Source: Planktophila grossartii (GTDB lineage Bacteria; Actinomycetota; Actinomycetes; Nanopelagicales; Nanopelagicaceae). From it: DNA of 64,000 bases. A model generated the notes under the pieces. It saw only the letters and a program-made list of their open reading frames with translations, was not told the origin of the DNA and searched no databases. Positions 17,002-25,459 of the stretch are shown here, one piece after another. The DNA lies in the NCBI GenBank assembly GCA_965234365.1, contig OZ248345.1, positions 1,364,001-1,428,000 on the forward strand. Direction: 5' to 3'. Numbering within the stretch: the stretch's first letter is position 1; each line of letters begins with the position of its first letter. The position numbers were made by a program, and so were the translations under genes.

Positions 17002-17133
17002 ATCTGCTCCCCTGAACTCAAAGCGCAGTCTGTGACTGCAATGAGAGAAGTGTGCGCTTACTCGGCGTAAGTCGCTAGGCGGTACCCCTCGTATGGCTTA
17101 TGAGGTCAGCCACAACTTATGAGGGAAATGCGA

Positions 17134-17163
17134 AACCCGCCTCTGGTTACAGAGACGGGCTTT
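17134..17163 (-). terminator. Intrinsic terminator after tRNA-Ser(TGA)
   Basis: On the minus strand the hairpin CCCGTCTCTG / CAGAGGCGGG with a 4-nt loop is followed by a T-rich stretch, immediately downstream of the tRNA gene. It separates the tRNA from the sdh promoter region that follows. Confidence 0.75.
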
Positions 17164-17173
17164 GCCTTAAGCG

Positions 17174-17256
17174 CGGAGGACGTGGGATTTGAACCCACGA
17201 AGGTTTCCCTTGCCGGTTTTCAAGACCGGTGCACTCGGCCGCTATGCGAGTCCTCC
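17174..17256 (-). tRNA. tRNA-Ser (anticodon TGA)
   Basis: Acceptor strands GGAGGAC (17250-17256) and GTCCTCC (17175-17181) pair fully. The anticodon arm is CCGGTCTTGAAAACCGG with anticodon TGA. There is a short variable arm and a T-arm with GGTTCAAAT. The discriminator is G; CCA is not encoded. The rest of the 17002-17318 gap holds the terminator downstream, the sdhC leader and the HAD-gene tail; nothing else was seen there. Confidence 0.95.
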
Positions 17257-17318
17257 GTGGGAGAGATTACCCGAAATCGGCTACTTCGAAAAATCGCCTT
17301 GAGATTTACGCTGAGTAT

Positions 17319-18149
17319 TTACGCTGGAAGTTCGAGCAATTGCTCAATGATGATTGCAACGCCATCTTCTTCACATGGACCTGCGATGCCCTTTGCATGT
17401 TGTGGTCCCTCAGGGTGACCATCTGCCATTGCAAATGATCGGCCGCACCATTCGAGCATTGAGAAATCATTTGGATTATCGCCAAATGAAACGCAATCAG
17501 CTGCATCGATGCCAAGTCGTTCAGCCATCTTGGCAAGTGTTAAACCTTTAGAGACACCAAGCGCAGAAATTTCAAGAAGTGAATCAGCAGGATTGGAGTG
17601 CGTAACTGTCACAAGTCCTTCAAGTTCTACCTTTGCAATTGCGAGCATCTCATCGGATGAAAGTTCTTGTTGTGAACAACGTGCAAGCAACTTGAGAGCT
17701 GGCGAAGTAACAATTTCTTCTATTTTTTCAACACCGACATTGTCGAGTCCAACATCCCAGCGCGGGATATACGCCTTCTCGCGGTGGAAGTAATTATGTG
17801 ATTCGACTGCAAATGAAATCTGTGGAATTGCTGTACGGAGACGATTTACCGCCTCGAGTTGTGCATCAACTGGAATCAACCACTCTTCAATGACTTTATC
17901 GTTATGAAGGTCGTACAACATCGCACCGTTGCCACAGATCGCGCTTCCGATTCCGAAAGCCTCTTTAATCTCAGGCATCCAACGCGGTGGGCGACCTGTG
18001 ACAAAGAAAATCTCGACGCCCATTGCATGCGCCTTCTTAAAGGTATCAATGGTGCGCTGGGTGATATCGCCGTAGTGAGCAACGATTGTTCCGTCGAGAT
18101 CAGTTGCAATTAACTTCGGGCGACGCTGAATTCCTTGATCTTTACTCAC
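17319..18149 (-). CDS. HAD-IIB (Cof-type) phosphatase
   Basis: Haloacid-dehalogenase-superfamily sugar/cofactor phosphatase. Motif I is DLDGTI with the nucleophile Asp near residue 17, motif II is VTGRP, motif III is the Lys in GVSKG, and motif IV is SFGDNPND. A C2B cap lies between motifs II and III. The start ATG overlaps the serS stop (ATGA). The substrate cannot be inferred. A Cof-type gene near serS and pheA also occurs in mycobacteria, consistent with vertical inheritance. Confidence 0.87.
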   Translation of the reverse strand: MSKDQGIQRRPKLIATDLDGTIVAHYGDITQRTIDTFKKAHAMGVEIFFVTGRPPRWMPEIKEAFGIGSAICGNGAMLYDLHNDKVIEEWLIPVDAQLEAVNRLRTAIPQISFAVESHNYFHREKAYIPRWDVGLDNVGVEKIEEIVTSPALKLLARCSQQELSSDEMLAIAKVELEGLVTVTHSNPADSLLEISALGVSKGLTLAKMAERLGIDAADCVSFGDNPNDFSMLEWCGRSFAMADGHPEGPQHAKGIAGPCEEDGVAIIIEQLLELPA

Positions 18150-19414
18150 ACAAGCTCGAATTTCTTCATTCCGAGGAAAGGTTGAAGCGCTGCAGGAACA
18201 TTGACTGTGCCATCTGCATTCTGGTGGTTCTCGAGAATTGCAACAATCATGCGAGGAATAGCAACCAAAGTACCGTTGAGAGTTGCAATCGCCTTGGTTC
18301 CTTCTGAATCCTTGTAACGAATATTGAGGCGACGAGCCTGGAATTCGGTGCAGTTAGAGGTACTTGTTACTTCGCGATAAGCGCCTTGTGTAGGAACCCA
18401 CGCCTCAATATCAAATTTACGTGTGGCAGATGAACCGAGATCACCGGATGCAACATCGATAACACGGAATGGAATCTCCATCGCTGTGAGGAAATCTTTC
18501 TCCCACTGCAAGAGACGCTTATGTTCTTCCTTCGCATCTTCTGGCTTACAGAATGTAAACATTTCAACTTTATCGAATTGATGAACTCGAATGATTCCGC
18601 GAGTGTCCTTGCCATAGGTGCCTGCTTCGCGGCGGAAACATGATGAGTAACCGGCGTATCGAAGTGGCAACTTGTCTGCAGGAAGAATTTCATCCATATG
18701 CATCGCAGCAAGTGGAACTTCAGATGTACCAACGAGATAGACATCGTCTTTCTCGATGCGATACACGTTTTCAGCAGCTTGACCTAAGAAGCCAGTGCCT
18801 TCCATCGCAGCAGGATTAACCAAGACCGGTGGAATTACAGGAGAGAAACCATTCTTAAGAGCGCTCTGGATTGCGTAATTAACGAGTGCGAATTCAAGGA
18901 GCGCGCCAACGCCAGTTAAATAGTATGAACGTGATCCTGCGACCTTTGCACCGCGCTCTGTATCAATTGCACCAAGCAGCTTTCCGAGTTCGACGTGGTC
19001 TTTGGGTTCGAAGCCATCTTTAGCGAAATCGCGTGGGGTGCCAATGTGTTCAATAGTTACGAAATCTTCTTCGCCGCCGATTGGCGCTTCAGTATCGAGA
19101 AGGTTTGAGAGCTGAAGCAACAGCGCCTTTGCCTTCTCTTCAATCTCTGAACGCTTTGAATCTGCAGCCTTTACCTTGTCGGCAAGTTCCTTTGCATTAG
19201 CAAGAAGAGCGGCCTTTTCATCGCCCTTTGCAGCGCCTACGCTCTTGGAAAGTACATTCTGTTCTTGGCGCAGAGTTTCGAATTCTGAAACGGCAGCGCG
19301 CTTGATTTCATCGATTGCGATGATTTGATCTACGAGCTCAACGTTTTCACCGCGACCCTTTTGAGATGCGCGGACAACATCAGGGTTCTCGCGTAGGAAC
19401 TTGATATCAATCAT
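18146..19414 (-). CDS. serS: Serine--tRNA ligase
   Basis: Class II aminoacyl-tRNA synthetase charging tRNA-Ser. The N-terminal coiled-coil arm covers about residues 30-105 (charged helices with EFETLRQEQNVLSKSVG). The catalytic core has TGVGALLEFALVNYA, the motif-2 segment YSSCFRREAGTYGKDTRGI, and motif 3 near the C-terminus (NGTLVAIPRMIVAILENHQ). Length is normal. Its ATG overlaps the pheA stop by 4 bp. The operon's first gene is predicted leaderless, so there is no room for a T-box leader. A tRNA-Ser gene lies just beyond the operon end. Confidence 0.97.
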   Translation of the reverse strand: MIDIKFLRENPDVVRASQKGRGENVELVDQIIAIDEIKRAAVSEFETLRQEQNVLSKSVGAAKGDEKAALLANAKELADKVKAADSKRSEIEEKAKALLLQLSNLLDTEAPIGGEEDFVTIEHIGTPRDFAKDGFEPKDHVELGKLLGAIDTERGAKVAGSRSYYLTGVGALLEFALVNYAIQSALKNGFSPVIPPVLVNPAAMEGTGFLGQAAENVYRIEKDDVYLVGTSEVPLAAMHMDEILPADKLPLRYAGYSSCFRREAGTYGKDTRGIIRVHQFDKVEMFTFCKPEDAKEEHKRLLQWEKDFLTAMEIPFRVIDVASGDLGSSATRKFDIEAWVPTQGAYREVTSTSNCTEFQARRLNIRYKDSEGTKAIATLNGTLVAIPRMIVAILENHQNADGTVNVPAALQPFLGMKKFELV

Positions 19415-20253
19415 GAACGCACCTCTCGTGGATAAGAACCTAAGAATCTAATGTCGTCGCAGATCGAACGAAGCTCTTCAATCGACTTACCGACTGGAGA
19501 ATCGTTAATGTGGCCTTCGACATCAATAATGAAATGGTAGTGACCAAGTTCGCGACCTGTTGGACGTGACTGGATGAATGTCAGGTTTACATCGTGCTTT
19601 GCGAATACCTGAAGAATTTCAAGGAGCGCACCAGCGTGATCGATATCGATAAAGACAGCCATAGAGGTGCGGTCGTGGCCAGTTGGTTCAGGGATCCAGC
19701 CTGGCTTTTGTGCACAGATGAAGCGAGTGACTGCACCAGTGTTATCACCGATATTGTCTTCGCGAACTTCAAGACCGAAATGTTCAGCGGCTGCACTGGA
19801 TGCAATTGCTGCATCGAGCTCGCCCTTACTTACCGCTTCAGCTGCAGCAGAAGTTGAGGCTGTAGGAACAATCTCTGCATGAGGATATTTAGAAGCAATA
19901 TATGCACGGCACTGTGATTCGGCATGTGGATGTGTGCCGATACGGTTAATTGTTGTTGCACCAGGCTTTGTCATAAATGCAAAGGTGACTGGCAGAGTAA
20001 CTTCGCCGGCAATAGTGAGCGGATCACCACTTGCTAGCTCATCAAGTGTGCGAGCGACAACACCTTCGACAGAATTTTCGATTGGAACAAGTGCGAACTG
20101 TGCCTCGCCTTTACGTACAGCATCGAGCGCCGCAGTGACATTTGCATAAGGAATCTTTACATCGGAATCGCAGGTGATTTTCTTAAGAGCGGCTTCGGTA
20201 AATGTGCCGACAGGGCCTAAATAGGCGAATGTCTGGCTTTCGGTGGCGCTCAC
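19411..20253 (-). CDS. pheA: Prephenate dehydratase
   Basis: Converts prephenate to phenylpyruvate for phenylalanine synthesis. The periplasmic-binding-like catalytic domain begins FAYLGPVGTFTEAA, contains VPIENSVEGVV and the TRF motif (VTRFI), and is followed by an ACT domain for phenylalanine feedback (GALLEILQVFAKHDVNLTFIQSRP). There is no chorismate mutase domain. GTG start; the gene begins 3 nt after the GDPD stop and overlaps serS. Confidence 0.95.
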   Translation of the reverse strand: MSATESQTFAYLGPVGTFTEAALKKITCDSDVKIPYANVTAALDAVRKGEAQFALVPIENSVEGVVARTLDELASGDPLTIAGEVTLPVTFAFMTKPGATTINRIGTHPHAESQCRAYIASKYPHAEIVPTASTSAAAEAVSKGELDAAIASSAAAEHFGLEVREDNIGDNTGAVTRFICAQKPGWIPEPTGHDRTSMAVFIDIDHAGALLEILQVFAKHDVNLTFIQSRPTGRELGHYHFIIDVEGHINDSPVGKSIEELRSICDDIRFLGSYPREVRS

Positions 20254-20256
20254 CGG

Positions 20257-20952
20257 TCAAGGATACCTGAGTACCTCACGTGCATGTGACGGCTTATTTG
20301 TGATGAGAATATCGACGCCTAACTTCGCGCAGAGTTTGATATCCGAATCAATATCTACGGTCCAGACATTGAGCGAGCGCCCTAGCTTCTTAATTCGTTC
20401 TGCGCGAATAGGTTCTTCGCGGAGCTCATTGATTCCAGGGCCAATCGATGCAGATGATGAAATCTTGGCCTGTATCCATGGAGTGTTCTTATGCATCAGA
20501 AAAGTTGTATGAATCGTTGGATCGATTCGCTTCATCTTCTCAATTGCAAACCAACTAAATGACATCACTGCAACAGAAATCTTTTCAATTCCTTTTGTCG
20601 CGCGAATCTTCTCAACAACAACTTCTTCAATACGGTTTCCTGAAATCACTGGGTGCTTGGTTTCAATCAAGGCAGCCTTCTTATGCTTCACGGCAAAGGC
20701 GAGGAATTCATCGAGAGTCAGAACCTGTGGGTATGCGCGCGATACCTCTTTATATGTCATTTCTGCGATGAGCCCCGGGTTGCCTGCGCGCTCAAGCATG
20801 GTCGCGTTATGCCAGAGAACCGGAACTTCATCCTTGGTCAACCGAACATCGCATTCAAAGCCGTCGGCGCCTTGGGCAACGGCAGCCTCATATGCGGCGA
20901 GGGTGAGCTCTGGAAAGTCAGCGCTTGCACCACGGTGCGCATAGATGAGCAT
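20257..20952 (-). CDS. Glycerophosphodiester phosphodiesterase
   Basis: GDPD-family TIM-barrel enzyme hydrolysing glycerophosphodiesters to glycerol-3-phosphate. The signature YAHRGASADFPELTLAAYEAA carries the catalytic His and the metal-binding Glu region, and GADGFECDVRLTKD contributes the other metal ligands. There is no signal peptide, so it is cytoplasmic. First gene of the GDPD-pheA-serS-HAD operon. TACTCT 7 nt before the ATG predicts a leaderless mRNA. Mycobacteria keep a similar order (GDPD, pheA, serS). Confidence 0.9.
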   Translation of the reverse strand: MLIYAHRGASADFPELTLAAYEAAVAQGADGFECDVRLTKDEVPVLWHNATMLERAGNPGLIAEMTYKEVSRAYPQVLTLDEFLAFAVKHKKAALIETKHPVISGNRIEEVVVEKIRATKGIEKISVAVMSFSWFAIEKMKRIDPTIHTTFLMHKNTPWIQAKISSSASIGPGINELREEPIRAERIKKLGRSLNVWTVDIDSDIKLCAKLGVDILITNKPSHAREVLRYP

Positions 20953-20988
20953 GAGACTGAGAGTAGCAAAGAGATTAGGCTTACCCGC
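20953..20988. promoter_or_regulatory. Divergent leaderless promoters, GDPD operon and pstP-pknB operon
   Basis: The 36-bp gap holds TACTCT on the minus strand (20960-20965), 7 nt before the GDPD ATG, and TAGGCT on the plus strand (20976-20981), 7 nt before the pstP ATG. No Shine-Dalgarno sequence is visible for either gene. Confidence 0.6.
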
Positions 20989-21759
20989 ATGAGCTATTTC
21001 GCAACATCTGCGCGATCTGCTGTCGGCCTCGTTCGTAGTGGCAATGAAGATAGCGGTCTAGCTGCTTCGCGACTTGTGGCAGTTGCAGATGGAATGGGCG
21101 GACATGCTGCTGGTGAAGTTGCATCGAAGATTGCAATTACAACTCTCTCCGAACTTTCCGCAATCTTTACAAACTCAGAGATTGATTCAGAATCTGCCGA
21201 CGATATCTACCTCAACTCATTCCACGAGATTGATGCAGCGCTCAAGAGCGCAGTCAGCGAGAACCCAGAGCTTTCAGGGATGGGAACCACTCTTACCTCT
21301 CTATTCCTGCGTGATAACTCGGTAGCGCTCCTTCATATCGGAGATTCACGCGCCTATCGCTTGCGCGGCAATACCTTGGAACAACTGAGCGTGGATCACA
21401 CCGTGATTCAAGAACTTCTCAATCAAGGTGCAATCTCTGAATCAGATGTGGCAACTCATCCGCAGCGCTCAGTTCTTACCCAAGTTTTAATGGGTGAGGG
21501 AAATCTCGAACTTCCGCTGCCTGTATTCGAAGGAAAAGTTAAGGATCGCTACCTAGTATGCAGCGACGGATTGAGCTCGGTTTTAAGTGAGAAAGAGATT
21601 AAATCTCTCATCAAGGGCAAAGATCGCGACGAAGCAGTTACCGCTCTCATCGATGCCACCTATATCAATGGTGCACCCGATAACGTGACTGTAGTAATTG
21701 CCGATATTGTCGAAGAGGTTCAACCCGATTCAACCGAAAAGATAGGAGCAGCTCAATGA
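20989..21759 (+). CDS. pstP: PP2C-type Ser/Thr protein phosphatase
   Basis: Manganese-dependent phosphatase that reverses PknB phosphorylation. The PPM motifs are GNEDSG, VADGMGGHAAGEVAS, MGTTLT, HIGDSRAYRL, LVCSDGL and the final GAPDNVTVV, covering the whole 256-aa protein. I start at ATG 20989 (MSYFATSARS...). A longer open frame from 20653 would run through the divergent GDPD gene. There is no C-terminal membrane and extracellular part, so it is shorter than mycobacterial PstP. The stop overlaps the pknB start. Confidence 0.9.
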   Translation: MSYFATSARSAVGLVRSGNEDSGLAASRLVAVADGMGGHAAGEVASKIAITTLSELSAIFTNSEIDSESADDIYLNSFHEIDAALKSAVSENPELSGMGTTLTSLFLRDNSVALLHIGDSRAYRLRGNTLEQLSVDHTVIQELLNQGAISESDVATHPQRSVLTQVLMGEGNLELPLPVFEGKVKDRYLVCSDGLSSVLSEKEIKSLIKGKDRDEAVTALIDATYINGAPDNVTVVIADIVEEVQPDSTEKIGAAQ

Positions 21760-23303
21760 TGAACTCATTGCTCGGCGGCCGCTATCAACTCGGTCAGATG
21801 ATCGGCACTGGCGGAATGGCTGATGTCTATATCGCCCAAGATCAACGCCTTTCACGCGAAGTTGCCATCAAGATTCTGCGCAGCGATCTTGCAAAAGATC
21901 CTGCATTCGTTTCACGTTTCCGTAAAGAGGCAAAGGCTGCTGCAGGACTTAATCATCCCGCAATCGTTGCTGTTTACGATTCTGGTGAAGAACCAGCGCC
22001 ATACATAGTGATGGAGCTTGTCTCTGGCCACACTCTTCGCGAACTTATTCATCAAGGCGAGCGACTTCCGTTAAATCGCGCACTCGAAATTGCAGAAGGA
22101 ATTCTCGCTGGCCTCGAATATTCACACGAGCGCCACATCATTCACCGCGATATCAAACCTGCCAACGTCATGATTACCGATAGCGGCGATGTAAAGGTGA
22201 TGGACTTCGGAATCGCTCGCGCTATGGATGATCTCGGTGCAACGCTAACAAGTACATGGAATGTTGTTGGTACTGCGCAATACCTATCTCCAGAACAAGC
22301 AGTAGGTGAACCTGCCGATTCGCGGAGCGATATTTATTCAACGGGCTGTCTGCTCTTCGAACTCCTTACAGGTGAACCACCATTTACTGGCGAAACTCCA
22401 GTTTCTATTGCATATCAACATGCATCAAGCACTGCGCCACTTGTTCGCACACTTAAAGCAGATCTCCCTGAAGGAATCGAAACTGTTTTAGCCGTTGCAC
22501 TTTCTAAGAAACCTGAAGATCGTTACCAAAGCGCACAAGCAATGCTCGATGACATTGCAAAGGTTCGTGCTGGCGAAGAGGTAACAACAAAGGTTGTCAC
22601 TCCACCATTTATGACTCGTCGTCGCGCAATTGTCTTCGGCGGATCATTCTTCGCGGCGATGGCGCTAGCGATATCAGGCTTATTGATGAGCGGTGGCGGC
22701 ACTGATTCAGGGCCAATGGTTCCTAACGTTGTGGGCCTTAGTGAAGAGATGGCCCGCGCCCTTCTCTCTGATTACTCGATCACCATCAAACACGCTCACG
22801 ATGGCGTTATTCCTCGCGACCGCGTAGCTAGCCAACTTCCATTGGCTACAACGCATGCAAAAGTTGGTTCTTCCGTTGTTCTCACAATCTCCGATGGACC
22901 AGGAGATGCAATCGTTCCCGACAATCTCATCGGTATGTCACTGATTGATGCCCGCTCTGCGCTTACCTCTGTCGGTCTTCTCGTCTCTCAAACAATCGCA
23001 TCCCCTTCAGATCAACCCCAAGGAACTGTTCTCGATGTCATGCCGGCAGTTGGTTCCGTCACTGAAGCGGGAAGCTCTGTCATTCTTACAATCGCAAGTG
23101 GAGAAGTAACTGTTCCTAATTTGATTGGAATCGAAGCTATTCAAGCGAAGACTCTTCTTATTCAAGCTGGCTTCTTGATTAAGGAATTTTACGACTACGA
23201 CTCTGCACAACCTACAGGAGTTGTCATTCGCCAAGCACCAGAGGCTGGAACAACACAGACAATCGGCAAGTCAGTAACAATTACTATCAATCGCCAACCT
23301 TAA
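21756..23303 (+). CDS. pknB: PASTA-domain Ser/Thr protein kinase (PknB/StkP type)
   Basis: Transmembrane receptor kinase sensing cell-wall fragments. The N-terminal kinase domain covers about residues 9-270: GTGGMADVY glycine loop, VAIK lysine, HRDIKPAN catalytic loop, DFGIA, and GTAQYLSPEQ activation segment. A single membrane helix lies near 290-312. Three extracellular PASTA repeats follow, the last two starting VPDNLIGMSL and VPNLIGIEA. ATGATG start, overlapping pstP. Unlike typical actinobacterial clusters, no pbpA, rodA, second kinase or FHA gene lies between pstP and pknB. Confidence 0.93.
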   Translation: MMNSLLGGRYQLGQMIGTGGMADVYIAQDQRLSREVAIKILRSDLAKDPAFVSRFRKEAKAAAGLNHPAIVAVYDSGEEPAPYIVMELVSGHTLRELIHQGERLPLNRALEIAEGILAGLEYSHERHIIHRDIKPANVMITDSGDVKVMDFGIARAMDDLGATLTSTWNVVGTAQYLSPEQAVGEPADSRSDIYSTGCLLFELLTGEPPFTGETPVSIAYQHASSTAPLVRTLKADLPEGIETVLAVALSKKPEDRYQSAQAMLDDIAKVRAGEEVTTKVVTPPFMTRRRAIVFGGSFFAAMALAISGLLMSGGGTDSGPMVPNVVGLSEEMARALLSDYSITIKHAHDGVIPRDRVASQLPLATTHAKVGSSVVLTISDGPGDAIVPDNLIGMSLIDARSALTSVGLLVSQTIASPSDQPQGTVLDVMPAVGSVTEAGSSVILTIASGEVTVPNLIGIEAIQAKTLLIQAGFLIKEFYDYDSAQPTGVVIRQAPEAGTTQTIGKSVTITINRQP

Positions 23304-23304
23304 G

Positions 23305-23934
23305 TTATTTAGAACTACCCACCACAGGCGATAGTCCAACTGCACGCTTTGGTGCATCGAGATCTCCGCACTTCACCAACCAATTAGCAAGCATCTGGTG
23401 GCCATGCTCTGTTAACACTGACTCTGGGTGGAACTGAACACCTTCGATGGGAAGAGTTGTATGGCGCATCGACATGACAACACCTGATTCAGTTGAACCA
23501 GTAATTTCTAGAATTGCAGGAACAGTTTCACGTTCAACCGCTAGTGAGTGATATCGAGTTGCAGTAAATGGTGAAGGAAGATTTGCAAGAACTCCTGCGC
23601 CATTATGTATAACTTGTGAAGTCTTTCCATGAAGTAATTCAGGTGCACGAGAAACAGTTGCACCGAATGCTTCACCGATAGCTTGGTGTCCGAGACAAAC
23701 CCCAAAGAGTGGAATTGAATTTTCTGCACAGTAATTGATCATCGCAATACTGACGCCTGCTTTATCGGGAGTTCCTGGGCCTGGAGAGATGAGGACTCCG
23801 TCGTATTTACCTGCCTCGCTCGCTTCGACTTCATCATTGCGAACAACGGTGCACTCTGCGCCCAACTGCTGCAGGTACTGCACCAGATTGAAGACGAAGG
23901 AGTCATAGTTATCGATGACGAGGATTCGAGCCAT
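23305..23934 (-). CDS. trpG: Anthranilate/aminodeoxychorismate synthase glutamine amidotransferase subunit
   Basis: Class I glutamine amidotransferase giving ammonia to TrpE or PabB. The nucleophile is Cys in GVCLGHQAIGEAFG; His and Glu are in GVQFHPESVLTEHG; the oxyanion loop is SPGPGTP. Length 209 aa. As in mycobacteria, it lies beside pknB and crgA with no synthase partner gene nearby, so it may serve both tryptophan and folate synthesis. Its stop is 1 nt from the convergent pknB stop. Confidence 0.9.
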   Translation of the reverse strand: MARILVIDNYDSFVFNLVQYLQQLGAECTVVRNDEVEASEAGKYDGVLISPGPGTPDKAGVSIAMINYCAENSIPLFGVCLGHQAIGEAFGATVSRAPELLHGKTSQVIHNGAGVLANLPSPFTATRYHSLAVERETVPAILEITGSTESGVVMSMRHTTLPIEGVQFHPESVLTEHGHQMLANWLVKCGDLDAPKRAVGLSPVVGSSK

Positions 23935-23962
23935 GCGGTAATTGTGCTGTAACCTAGGCCCT

Positions 23963-24229
23963 ATGCCAAAGTCGAAATTGCGTAAGAAGGTTCAAGAGCG
24001 CCACGCTCACGAAGAGCAGCACCACATTGAAGAAGAGTCACCAATCCTCGAGAGCCCATCATGGCTTGCTCCAGTAATGGTCACTAACTTCCTTATCGGT
24101 TTGCTCTGGATCGTTGTCTTCTATGTCAGCCAGACTGCTTATCCAATTCCAGGAATCGGCGCATGGAACATGATCATTGGTTTCAGCTTTATTGCAGTTG
24201 GTTTCTCACTCGCAACTAAGTGGCGCTAA
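23963..24229 (+). CDS. crgA: Cell division protein CrgA
   Basis: Small actinobacterial septation protein that interacts with FtsZ and the divisome. The N-terminus MPKSKLRKK is basic and is followed by a His/Glu-rich stretch; two membrane helices make up the C-terminal half. Start ATG at 23963 is set by this conserved MPKSK start and by TAACCT 7 nt upstream, which predicts a leaderless mRNA. The divergent trpG gene is the usual neighbour in Actinobacteria. 88 aa, normal for the family. Confidence 0.93.
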   Translation: MPKSKLRKKVQERHAHEEQHHIEEESPILESPSWLAPVMVTNFLIGLLWIVVFYVSQTAYPIPGIGAWNMIIGFSFIAVGFSLATKWR

Positions 24230-25459
24230 CTACTGCCGATTTAGAAAGCGAACGTGCTTCGGTGTTAACTCATCGAGTGAATTGACACCAAGTAACTTCA
24301 TATTGCGAACCATCTGTGTACGCATGATTTCTAGGGCGCGCTCAACACCATCCTGCCCTCCTGCCATAAGGCCATAAAGGTAAGCACGTCCCACATAAGT
24401 GAATTGAGCACCGAGTGCCACGGCAGCCAAAACATCTGCGCCATGCATGATTCCAGTGTCGATGTGGATCTCGTAATCCTTTTTAAACTCTTTCTTAATA
24501 TCTGCAAGTAAGTGCAACATCACCGGTGCGCGATCGAGCTGGCGACCGCCGTGGTTTGAAAGGAGAATGGCATCAGCGCCCAACTTTGCAGCCTTCTTCG
24601 CATCCTCTAGGTTTTGAATTCCTTTAACAGTCAATGTGCCATCCCACTGCTGGCGGATCCACTTGAGATCTTCCCAAGTCATTGTGGGATCGAACATGTA
24701 ATCAAGGAGTTCACCGACGGTGCCTTCCCAATTCTTCATTGATGCAAATTCAATAGAAGGGGTTGTTAAGAAATTAATCCACCATGCTGGACGCGGGATC
24801 GCGTTAATAACTGTTCCAGCGGTTAAACGTGGAGGGACTGTGAGTCCATTGCGGTAATCACGAATTCGCTGTCCCGCCGCAGGAACATCAACTGTGAGCA
24901 TTAGGTTCTTAACTCCTGCACGCTTTGCGCGTTCAACGAGTGCCATGCTGCCTTCGCGGTCTTTCCACATATATAACTGGAACCAATTTCGGCCATCGGG
25001 TGCTGCTGCAACAACGTCTTCGATTGTGCTAGTTCCAAGAGTTGAGAGAGTAAAAGGAATTCCGAATTTCTCTGCTGCGCGTGCGCCTGCAATTTCGCCT
25101 TGGGTCTGCATCATGCGAGTAAATCCCGTTGGCGCAATTCCTACAGGCATAGAGAATGTTTCGCCGAGGGCGGTACGTGTTAAGTCTGCAGTGGATACAT
25201 CTTTAAGAATGCTTGGAATGAATTCAAGATCGCGGTAAGCCTGACGTGCGCGCTCAAGACTTACTTCACTCTCGGCAGATCCATCGGTGTAATCAAAAGG
25301 GCCCTTTGGTGTGCGGCGCTTAGCAATATCGCGTAGATCCCAGATTGTGTAAGCCTGCTCAAGACGGCGCTTCTTACGGCGGAGGGTAGGAAGCGAAAAC
25401 TGCAGAAGTGGCGCAAGCTCTGACACCTTTGGAAATTGACGTTTTACATTCTTACCCAT
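24230..25459 (-). CDS. lldD: FMN-dependent alpha-hydroxy-acid oxidoreductase, L-lactate dehydrogenase (LldD) type
   Basis: Flavoenzyme oxidising L-lactate (or glycolate) to the 2-oxo acid. FMN and active-site motifs are PVGIAPTGF, TLSTLGTSTIE, LMLTVDVP, TVKGI (Lys) and LLSNHGGRQLD (catalytic His near residue 300). The ATG at 25459 gives MGKNVKRQFPKV, the family start, and overlaps the lacI stop by 8 bp. Longer starts would run into the regulator. Cotranscription with lacI and divergence from the rhamnose importer suggest it handles the L-lactate made by rhamnose cleavage. A glycolate role cannot be ruled out. Confidence 0.85.
   Translation of the reverse strand: MGKNVKRQFPKVSELAPLLQFSLPTLRRKKRRLEQAYTIWDLRDIAKRRTPKGPFDYTDGSAESEVSLERARQAYRDLEFIPSILKDVSTADLTRTALGETFSMPVGIAPTGFTRMMQTQGEIAGARAAEKFGIPFTLSTLGTSTIEDVVAAAPDGRNWFQLYMWKDREGSMALVERAKRAGVKNLMLTVDVPAAGQRIRDYRNGLTVPPRLTAGTVINAIPRPAWWINFLTTPSIEFASMKNWEGTVGELLDYMFDPTMTWEDLKWIRQQWDGTLTVKGIQNLEDAKKAAKLGADAILLSNHGGRQLDRAPVMLHLLADIKKEFKKDYEIHIDTGIMHGADVLAAVALGAQFTYVGRAYLYGLMAGGQDGVERALEIMRTQMVRNMKLLGVNSLDELTPKHVRFLNRQ

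Noticed and set aside
17119..17418. Plus-strand reading frame beginning MREMRNPP and containing VGFEPTKVSLAG
   Set aside because: It reads the antisense of tRNA-Ser(TGA) and its terminator; this is a well-known false protein produced from tRNA-Ser genes.
20653..20988. N-terminal extension of the PP2C phosphatase
   Set aside because: It would run through the divergent GDPD gene; the phosphatase domain starts with ATG 20989, which has a leaderless promoter box directly before it.
19415..20988. T-box leader controlling serS
   Set aside because: serS and pheA starts overlap or abut the preceding genes, and the first gene of the operon appears leaderless; no T-box sequence is seen.
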